Shown in pieces: positions 56,088 to 64,000 of a stretch of DNA of 64,000 bases. A program made the translations under genes and the position numbers. Under the pieces are notes generated by a model that did no database searches, had not been told where the DNA came from, and saw only the letters and a list, made by a program, of their open reading frames with translations. The DNA comes from Rachicladosporium sp. CCFEE 5018. Taxonomy: Eukaryota; Ascomycota; Dothideomycetes; Cladosporiales; Cladosporiaceae. Position 1 is the stretch's first letter; each line of letters opens with the position of its first letter. The stretch covers positions 1,021,681-1,085,680 of the forward strand of contig KZ111153.1 in assembly GCA_002077045.2 (NCBI GenBank). The letters run 5' to 3'.

Positions 56088-57512
56088 CGCTTTGTTGAGC
56101 GAATTGCATCACAACATGAATGAATTCCAAGATCTCCCGTTTGTGAACACATCGTTGCTATTCGAACTGTCTGAACAGACTGATGCTGCTATCATTCACA
56201 CCGCGACTGTCACGTTGCGTCTCCTGCTTCAGTGAGAGAACATTTTCACGGTAAATATTCCGCGCCGTCTTCTCCGTGGTGCTTTGCTAGATCATCCGTT
56301 GTTGTGGTGCTGTGGATAGATGCACAGCAATGGAGGTGAAAGCCTTGAGATCTCCCAAATATGGTGTTGTGGACGCACCGTTAGGCCAGGACGTCCATAT
56401 TACGAACATCTGTATAGCGCTCGCGTACAGCAGCATGTAGCAGCGACATCTCTCCCTCGCGCGTGGTGTTTCAGGTTTGGGTTCACGTCGGGCCGCAACT
56501 GACGTGCATTGAACGCCAAGGCGAGTTTTGCCGAGTCGTGGCTGCATGGCAACGACATGGGGGAGGGATCTGACTTTGAAGGCCGCGGACAGAGTATGCT
56601 TGTCCGGGTGCTGAAAGGTCTCAGCAGACTGTTCGTGAAGTCGAAGCTTTCTATTGAGTGGAAGATGATCCATCGTAGAAGACAGTGATGGTTCCTGGCT
56701 CGGAACGCGTATCTGCCGTTGCTATTGGCAAGGTCGGGTCGTTGAGCGCGCTTCGATGTTGCGATCACGAGCAACTTGGCTTTGTGTATTTACAGCTCCC
56801 TTCGGACATGGCTTACATGCAAGCTTTCACCATGCATCATCTTGGGCATCGATGAAACGAGATGCATCACGACCGTTGACGCTTGCCTGAGTGCCATTGC
56901 ACTGCCATATATAACAAGGCGATGCATGTGAAGCCTACTTGTCCGGGAGATTAGCCTCCCTCGCTCGCAGTGGCTGGACGGTAGCGTGGGTGGTCGTAGC
57001 GCAGCGCAAGCGGTTCCACTGCACATCTGTAGTCCCTAGGCCCAGCCACCATCTGCTCCACTGCCTTGTTTGCGGTTCATGCTGTGTTCCATACCTTTGC
57101 TGATGCTGCACAATCGTCTCGCGGGTGTAGTGAGAGTGTTCGCTGCATCAGAGGCGCACGTGCAGGAGCGCTGGATGCACGACTGCCGACCACGGGGAAG
57201 ACAGAAGGTCAGCGCTTGATTGCACGATCAACACCACACATCACTCGCTTCCACTCGACCCAACAACGATAACACTTGCTACGAGACCGGATATCTCTGA
57301 TTTCACAGAGTCTATGCCCATCACACTGCCTGGCAGCGATACGCGATTGCATTGTTGCGGCTATACCCTGCAGGCTTAGTGGGACATCTTGCAGCTTGGG
57401 AGGCAGAAACACGGCAAAACACGGGCATATTGGAACACGGAAGCAGGCATTGGCGGAGACATCAGAGTGAGTTGGTCGTGAGTAACGGCGCGTGAATCCA
57501 TAGTGTGGGCGG

Positions 57513-57533
57513 CAGCAGCAGCAGCAGCAGCAC
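57513..57533 (+). repeat. CAG trinucleotide repeat in kinase 5' leader
   Basis: Six CAG plus one CAC, six bases before the ATG at 57540 and in frame with it. A TAG at 57501-57503 closes this frame upstream and no other ATG lies between, so it is untranslated unless a near-cognate start is used. Confidence 0.8.
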
Positions 57534-57539
57534 AGAGCA

Positions 57540-60500
57540 ATGTCCTCTGCTGCGGTACAACAGAGCAGCACGACTCAGCAGTATCAGCAGCGTGAGCGAT
57601 ACGCGGCAGACCCCTCGGCGAATCTCCCGTCAACATCACCACAGTCTCGCCGCAGTGGCAGGCCCAACGATGGCACATACGGATCGCCGAACTCGGCGGC
57701 CATGAGCCCCGCCAGGCAACAGATGTCTCCCCAACATCCCCAGGAGAACATGAGTAATTCAACATATGAGCAGTACTACCCGGAGCAGGCAACCTCGCGG
57801 GGTCAGACCACCGCACTCCCTGTGCGGACATCCCAGCCGCCAATGCAGTCCTCACCTACTGCATATGATAGCAGAGGCCAGCCGGCGAGAAATACATATG
57901 ATGGCACGGGAGGCTACAGCAGTCAAGATGACCGAGACCGGCGGCGCAACCCTCGCTCCCCTGAGCAATCACCTGCTGCACAGCCGAGCAGTGGACGAAC
58001 TCAGCGGACGAAGCAGGCACCCGGACAGAGTCGCTCACAGAACGCCATAGGACAACCGCCAATGGGTACTGATCTGCCAAGAGAGAACAGCGCGATTATC
58101 AACCGTATCGTAGTGGATGATCCAGCTGTTGACATTGCACGAGAGCGAGCACGTGTCGCAGAAGCTCAGCCGCACGCTCCCGGTAGTGCAGGTCTCGGAG
58201 TGGTAGGCAACGAAGGCGTGCCAGACGCTGCGAGAGCCTCGACTGGTCAAAGAAGCAGACAAGAGCACCTCAAGACAGCCTCCACCAGCCGCAAAGAAGT
58301 CAAGTTTGGCGACTACATTCTCGGTCAGACCCTCGGAGAAGGCGAGTTCGGCAAGGTCAAGATGGGCTGGAAAAAAGAAGGCGGTGTGCAAGTCGCCATC
58401 AAGCTGATCCGCAAAGAGAGCCTTCAAGGCAACACCACGCGTCTACCCAAGATATATCGCGAGATCTCCATCCTCCGCGAACTCCAGCACCCAAATATCG
58501 TTCGTCTGCACGAGTTCGTCGAGACCGAGCGGCACATGGGCATCATTCTGGAGTACGCCTCGGGAGGTGAACTTTTCGACTACATCCTCAACCACCGCTA
58601 CCTCAAGGACCCGTCAGCTAGGCGTCTGTTCGCGCAGCTTGTGAGTGGTGTCGGATACCTGCACCGTAAAGGCATCGTGCACCGCGATCTGAAGCTCGAG
58701 AATCTGCTGCTTGATCGGCACAAGAATATCATCATCACGGATTTCGGATTTGCTAATACATTTGATCCTGCGGATGATTTGAGCGAGGAGCAGGAGCATC
58801 GAATTACGGATAAGGACTTCGTGAAAAGGGAGGGTCTTGATGCGCAGAACCAGGAGGGGTACAGGAGGGGAGATCTAATGCAGACGAGTTGTGGGAGCCC
58901 TTGTTATGCTGCGCCGGAATTGGTGGTCAGTGACGGGCTGTACACGGGAAGGAAGGTGGACGTGTGGAGTTGTGGTGTGATCCTAGTAAGTCCAGGATGG
59001 CTGCCCTTGTTTCAGGATGCACTCGAATGCTGACCTCACAATAGTACGCCATGCTCGCCGGCTACCTACCCTTCGACGACGACCCAGCGAACCCGGAAGG
59101 CGACAACATCAACCTCTTGTACAAGTACATTGTATCAACACCTCTCACCTTCCCGGAGTACGTCACACCTCACGCACGAGACTTGCTTAGGAGGATTCTC
59201 GTGCCTGATCCAAGGAAGAGAGCGGATCTGTTTGAAGTCGCGAGACATAGCTGGCTGAGCGAGTTCAGCCATGTTGTTGGCTTCATTGGCAGCAGTACAA
59301 AGAGTGATATGGATATCGCAGCATCTGCATTACCGTTGGAGCAAGAGAGCACACCGATCGGTCGCAGTGCTTCGGTCAGAGAGCCGGCAAGCAGGTCAGC
59401 TGCAGTTCGCGCGACGCCGGCGTCGGGTCAGACAGTGCCCGCGGCGGACGATGTTGCAGCGCGCAAGGCCCGGAGGGATGAGAAGCGCAACACTGTGCAG
59501 CTCGAATACATCGCCCCAAGCGCTGCACACCCACGTGGAGACGCTACTTCGCCGGAGCAGAGCACACCGATTGCAGGTACCGGCCGGACTAGGGCCAGAG
59601 CAGACAGTCAAGGGCCGATCGAGGTACAACCAACGAGCGCACGCCAGCCAGTCCCACGCAAGGAAGTTGGATCTCAGAGCATGCTTCCGCCAGCGCGTCC
59701 AGCGCGAGACCAAGGACGAACAGGAATTGAGACTACATCGTTCGTACCTGCGGCGATCAACTCGGCATCTCGACCCAATACCCGCGGCACGCTTGCATCG
59801 CGTGGCAACTCATACAGTCAGCCCGCAGTTGCAGCGCCGACGAACGAGAATGTCCAGGGCCAGTTCTCACAACCCAAGACAGGGCCGGGTTACATCATCT
59901 CGAGCAATAACATGTCACCAGTGGGTCAGAATCTATCTGGCCGACCGGACAGCTCCAACAATCTTGGGCAGATGCAATCGCCAGCTCAGCATTTGCCACC
60001 TCAGAATCAGCGTGGCCACAAACGCGGGTCGACTTTCGGTAGCATCACAGATCGCGTTCTGGGCCGCAGCAACTCCCGTCGCCAATCTCAGACCAATCCT
60101 GAGCAACAGCGCCCAATGCCAGAGAAGCGCGATCGCCGTCACCCTCCACTGAGCATGAAGAACGCAATGCCCAACACGAACGAAGAAGCCACGCCTCGCC
60201 GCTCCACAGATAGTCGTCGCAGCTCGTTCCAGTTCCTGCGCAAGAATTCCAACGCGCCCAGCGAAGCCACTGGCTCCGACAGCCGCCGCAATAGCCGTCG
60301 CTTCTCTTTCCTGCCAAACAGCTTCAGCATGAATAGCTTCACTGGCAAAGGCAACAAAGATGCCAACTACGCTGCCGGACCCGATGGCATCGATACTCGG
60401 ACTTCGGCCCGCCCGGCGAGCAAGGGAATAACATTCGGCCGCGGCGTGAGCAGAAGCCCTAGCCAGTCCACGCAGTCCACCATCCCGCTCTACGCCGATG

Positions 60501-61006
60501 ACTCGCAGCGGCAGCAAGCCGGTCGCCGGCCTCCACAAGAGAAGCCACTCCCTGGCGTGCCGAGCGTGCAGCAAGGCGGAGGGTATAGTGCGACACCCCC
60601 ACCTATCCAGAGAAAGCAGTACAGGGACGACGGCTACGGGTCTAACGTGCTCGATGCTGCGCCTCTGTCGCAACGCCCGCAGGCATCGCAGCAGCAGCAG
60701 ATGGGTTCTAACGAGCCGTTGGAGCGCTTCTACACGCCTGAGCAGGACCCTTACCCAACTTCTGGGGCCGGCAACGGACGGCAGACTTACGGCTCGGCTT
60801 CGCAGTCGCAGTCGCAGGGGTATGGTGCCGCGCCGCAGCAGCCTTACGGTCAGGATGGCGTTGCGGGTAATGGTGCGCAGAATCTGCGTCCTGGACAGCG
60901 ACGCTTCGAGCAGGGCTATGAGAAGGGGAATGAGGGGAGCAGTAGCGGGGCGCGGCGGGTGATGGACTTCTTCCGCAGACGTGGGAAGGAAAGGGGAGGA
61001 ACTTAG
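57540..61006 (+). CDS. KIN4-like serine/threonine kinase, 1135 aa
   Basis: Exons 57540-58985 and 59045-61006 (59-bp intron). A Gln/Ser/Pro-rich N-terminus of about 250 residues precedes the kinase domain (about 254-550): glycine loop GEGEFGKVKMG, Lys in VAIKLIRKE (about 287), catalytic HRDLKLEN (about 379), DFGFAN (about 400), then CGSPCYAAPELVV and VDVWSCGVILYAMLAG, the last spanning the intron. An extra loop of about 30 residues sits between DFG and the activation segment. The CGSPCYAAPE type and following HSWLSEF fit the KIN4/Snf1-related group; in yeast KIN4 guards the spindle-position checkpoint. The 580-residue C-tail is disordered with many RRSS and basic motifs. The subgroup is inferred from these motifs. 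Confidence 0.88.
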
Positions 61007-61842
61007 AGGGCTTCGAGGGGTGGGAAGGGGTCGAAGCTTGTCAGGAAGAGGGGCAAGAGTGTGTGAGGAAGAATTGAGGGTGGAAGGGGAGCAGTTGTAA
61101 TGTGTCTTTTGTGCCGCGATGGCGAGAGGGTGTGGATATGTGCTTTGTGCAGAGCAGGGCGTTAGGGTGCGCGTACTGCGCAGACATGCTCTTCGGCTCA
61201 CTATGGGAGCGCCGGACGGGCAGAACAATTGGTAGATACTGGGTTAGATAGCAGTAGTGTGCATTGTAGTGTGCTGGACATAGCCTGACTTGCTTCTGCT
61301 CCCACGATGTTCTCGAATGGTGAGGAGTCCGTGAAGTCAGTCTATTAGAGTGGAGACGCAACCACGCTGTCGGCATGCAGTTGCCGCGTGACGGTAGGGC
61401 TGAGAAAAGACTAATCTGCCGTGTCTGCATCCTTGTCCTGTTTTAGAATCAGCCCGGCGAGGCAGGGTCCGGGATCCGTCTCGTGTTGATGAAGCGAGAT
61501 GGGCTGTACTGTTTTTGTCAGCGAGTTGATTTATATCTCTACACACTCTTCTTCGCAGTACGGAGAGTATGATGACTTGGATTAGGTCTAGGCCTACAGC
61601 AGCATCGCTTTGTTGACTTGGCATCGCACAGCATCGGTGAAGAGGTGGACGCAGGGACTGAGAGCTGTGGCGAGATCTTCTTGGCTGCATTTGAGGCACA
61701 TTCACCTAAACGGTACATCTTGTCTGGATCGCCGGTGCTGGAGAGGTGCGGAGCTGCTGGCAGCGACACGACCTCGCGGCGACAACGACGACACCGAGTG
61801 CTGCACCCGGACACTTGGACTGCGACACTGAGCGTTGTCAAC
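61007..61842. other. Intergenic between kinase and copper ATPase
   Basis: 836 bp. No supported ORF on the plus strand; antisense frames here are composed of Arg/Leu/Ser and lack motifs. It should hold the kinase terminator and the ATPase promoter. Confidence 0.45.
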
Positions 61843-64000
61843 ATGGCGACGGCGCATATGACTACGACGACTCTGCGCGTGGAGGGCATGACATGCGGCT
61901 CTTGCACCTCTGCTGTCGAAAGCGCGTTTTCTACCACCCCGGGAGTGGGCTCGGTGACTGTCAGTCTCGCGCTCGAGCGCGCGGTGGTGGTACATGATTC
62001 CTCCATCATCAGCGCAGAGGCCATAGCCGAGGCGATAGAGGACCGAGGCTTCGACGCGGAGGTGCTGAGCAGTGATAGTCCCATGCAGCAAGTCGGGGCT
62101 ACAGTACGGGAGGCCGGGGAGGAAGAGGAGCTACCGAGATCGGAGAAGTTTGAAGCAACGACGATAAGAGTTGGAGGCATGACGTGCGGCGCGTGCACGT
62201 CTGCTGTTGAAGGTGCTTTCGCAGGAGTGGCCGGCGTGAAAGGGTTCAGCATCTCATTACTATCGGAAAGGGCAGTCGTGGAGCACGATCCGGCAATACT
62301 TTCTGTCGCGAGTGTGCTGGAGATGATCGAGGACGTAGGCTTCGATGCGGAGCTGATAGAGTCAAAGAGCTTGGACGCTGTGGTGAAAGGTACCACAGCG
62401 CGGCGAAGAGGAGGTGAAGACGCTGTAGGGCTGAGGACTACGACTGTAGCTATCGAGGGCATGACTTGTGGTGCTTGCACTTCTGCTGTTGAGGGAGGCT
62501 TCAAGGACGTGGATGGTGTCGTGCAATTCAATATCAGTTTGCTTGCTGAGCGGGCGGTCATTGTTCACGACCCAGCGAAGCTCTCTGCCCAGCAGATTGT
62601 CGAAGCAATCGAAGATCGCGGCTTCGACGCAACAGTTCTGACGAGTCTCGACTCAGACGCGCAGACCTCCCCCACGGATAGTACGATCCAGCTCAAAATC
62701 TACGGACTTCCTAGTCCCGAGTCCGCAGGCGAGCTACAGGCGCTGCTATCGAACACGCCCGGCATCGCATCGGCCAGTATTAATTTTCTGACCACTCGCG
62801 CAACGCTGACCCACACACCCATGCGCATAGGTCTGCGCGCTATCGTCGAGATCATCGACAAGACTGGCTACAATGCACTTATTGCAGATACATCGGATAC
62901 AAATGCTCAGCTCGAGTCGCTTGCTAAGACGAAAGAGATACAGTCCTGGTCTCGCGCTTTCAGGACAAGTCTGGCGTTCGCAGTCCCGGTGTTTTTGATC
63001 AGCATGTTCTTACCCATGTTCGTACCGTTTCTCGACATTGGCAGCGTCAAGATCCCTATCATTCCTGGACTATGGTTAGGAGATGTGCTGTGCCTGCTTC
63101 TCACAATTCCAGTCCAATTTGGTATTGGCAAGCGGTTCTACGTCTCAGCTTTCAAGTCGCTCCGCCACAAGAGCCCGACGATGGACGTTCTTGTCGTGCT
63201 CGGGACAAGTGCGGCGTTCTTCTTCAGCTGTGTCGCGATGCTTGTCAGCATCTTTACTGCGCAGCACACGAGACCAGCGACCACATTCGATACCAGTACG
63301 ATGTTGATCACTTTCATTCTGCTGGGACGCTTCCTAGAAAACAGGGCGAAGGGACAGACTAGTAAGGCCTTGTCGAGGCTGATGAGTCTAGCGCCTAGCA
63401 CGGCAGTAATCTATAGTGATCCTATTGCTGCTGCAAAGGTAGCAGAGAGCTGGGACAAGCAATCAGAGAAGGACGAGAAGGGTACATCAACAAGTCTCGC
63501 CGCTGGCATCGAGGAGCAGACTGTACCTACTGAGCTGATCGAAGTCGGCGATATCGTCATCTTGAAGCCAGGCGACAAGATCCCAGCAGACGGCACTGTG
63601 ACGCGAGGCGAGAGCTATATGGACGAGAGTATGGTCACCGGCGAGGCCATGCCTGTGCAGAAGAAGGCCGGCTCGAACCTCATGGCTGGCACTGTAAATG
63701 GTACTGGACGCATCGACTTCAAGGTCACACGTGCTGGTCGAGATACGCAGCTCAGTCAGATCGTGCGACTTGTGCAAGAAGCGCAGACGAGTCGAGCGCC
63801 GATACAGAGGATGGCGGACATCGTTGCTGGGTACTTCGTGCCTATCATCATTACGCTTGGACTCGTCACGTTTGTCGGCTGGATGGCGTTAAGCCACCTA
63901 CTGCCAGACCCGCCTGCGATCTTCCTCAAGGAGGCTAGTGGCGGGCGTGTGATGGTCTGCGTCAAGCTTTGCATCGCGGTCATCGTCTTTGCGTGTCCTT
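61843..64000 (+). CDS. CCC2: CCC2-type Cu(+)-transporting P1B ATPase, 5' part (window ends inside)
   Basis: Open from the ATG at 61843 for 719 codons with no stop; the 3' end is beyond the window. Three N-terminal metal-binding domains have intact GMTCxxC sites: Cys18/Cys21 (GMTCGSC), then GMTCGAC at about 112-118 and again at about 206-212. A fourth similar fold (about 285-350, QLKIYGLPSPESAGEL) lacks the Cys pair. Transmembrane helices begin near residue 370. The actuator domain contains VTGEAMPVQ (about 600). The sequence stops at IAVIVFACP, the start of the CPC ion-binding motif of copper pumps. Yeast CCC2 delivers copper to the trans-Golgi for multicopper oxidases. The phosphorylation DKTGT and ATP-binding domains must lie to the right. 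Confidence 0.93.
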   Translation, partial: MATAHMTTTTLRVEGMTCGSCTSAVESAFSTTPGVGSVTVSLALERAVVVHDSSIISAEAIAEAIEDRGFDAEVLSSDSPMQQVGATVREAGEEEELPRSEKFEATTIRVGGMTCGACTSAVEGAFAGVAGVKGFSISLLSERAVVEHDPAILSVASVLEMIEDVGFDAELIESKSLDAVVKGTTARRRGGEDAVGLRTTTVAIEGMTCGACTSAVEGGFKDVDGVVQFNISLLAERAVIVHDPAKLSAQQIVEAIEDRGFDATVLTSLDSDAQTSPTDSTIQLKIYGLPSPESAGELQALLSNTPGIASASINFLTTRATLTHTPMRIGLRAIVEIIDKTGYNALIADTSDTNAQLESLAKTKEIQSWSRAFRTSLAFAVPVFLISMFLPMFVPFLDIGSVKIPIIPGLWLGDVLCLLLTIPVQFGIGKRFYVSAFKSLRHKSPTMDVLVVLGTSAAFFFSCVAMLVSIFTAQHTRPATTFDTSTMLITFILLGRFLENRAKGQTSKALSRLMSLAPSTAVIYSDPIAAAKVAESWDKQSEKDEKGTSTSLAAGIEEQTVPTELIEVGDIVILKPGDKIPADGTVTRGESYMDESMVTGEAMPVQKKAGSNLMAGTVNGTGRIDFKVTRAGRDTQLSQIVRLVQEAQTSRAPIQRMADIVAGYFVPIIITLGLVTFVGWMALSHLLPDPPAIFLKEASGGRVMVCVKLCIAVIVFACP

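Larger units (their letters stand above)
55969..57539. other. Gene-poor stretch of about 1.6 kb, kinase promoter
   Basis: No supported ORF. It contains a perfect 10-bp inverted repeat 98 bp after the Het-C stop and a CAG repeat just before the kinase start; the rest shows nothing recognisable. Confidence 0.45.

Noticed and set aside
59933..61228. 431-codon antisense ORF opposite the kinase tail
   Set aside because: Arg/Leu/Ala-rich complement of a Ser/Pro/Gln-rich coding sequence; composition explains it.
61539..62561. 340-codon antisense ORF opposite the copper ATPase start
   Set aside because: Complementary to three metal-binding domains that are clearly coding on the plus strand; internal repetition follows from those repeats.
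1..64000. Transposons, CRISPR arrays, secondary-metabolite cluster or phage-like genes
   Set aside because: I saw no transposase or reverse transcriptase motifs, no regularly spaced repeats, no PKS/NRPS or terpene genes, and the genes are scattered housekeeping and wall functions.

Overview
The window is nuclear DNA of a filamentous ascomycete. The evidence is short GT-AG introns (mostly 50-90 bp), GC-rich intron-poor genes, and a fungal gene set: Het-C, GWT1, urease, a KIN4-type kinase, SAGA subunit ADA3, and GPI-anchored GH5 and GH17 wall glucanases. A dothideomycete, perhaps a black yeast with a duplicated or heterozygous genome, would fit. The lineage is an inference; no marker gene settles it.

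The window is three contigs joined by two runs of exactly 100 N. Contig A (1-17205) carries the 3' part of a GH5 exo-beta-1,3-glucanase, a RhoGEF, a UBC11-type E2, GWT1 on the minus strand, a 1049-aa unknown protein, tRNA-Ala(AGC), an HMG-box protein and a urease cut by the gap. Contig B (17306-30964) carries a broken minus-strand gene, two uncharacterised minus-strand genes, a peroxisomal ABCD half-transporter, ADA3/NGG1, a GNAT acetyltransferase, a complete GH5 glucanase and the N-terminus of a second RhoGEF. Contig C (31065-64000) starts inside a second GWT1, repeats unknown protein, tRNA-Ala, HMG protein and urease (here complete), then continues with a GH45 endoglucanase, an ABM-fold protein, MCR1, a GH17 glucanase, a 2EXR-like gene with an in-frame stop, Het-C, a KIN4-like kinase and the first 719 codons of a CCC2-type copper ATPase.

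The main structural fact is that A is largely a second version of B-end plus C-start. A 1-2451 matches B 28526-30964 with patchy divergence, and A 6483-17205 matches C 31065-41787 base for base apart from three substitutions near the C edge. The unmatched 4031 bp of A (2452-6482) is what is missing between B and C. The simplest reading is one locus, B-gap-C, with A an unmerged haplotig or homeologous contig placed upstream. A real tandem duplication is the alternative.

Functionally the window leans to wall construction (GH5, GH17, the GPI-anchor enzyme GWT1, a RhoGEF), nitrogen and metal use (nickel urease, copper ATPase), peroxisomal lipid import, chromatin (ADA3, HMG box) and cell-cycle control (UBC11, KIN4). 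These are ordinary scattered fungal genes. I see no secondary-metabolite cluster, transposon or CRISPR array. The points most worth checking are the duplicated blocks, the mosaic RhoGEF alleles, two probably broken genes and a TGA/ATG overlap between two minus-strand genes.
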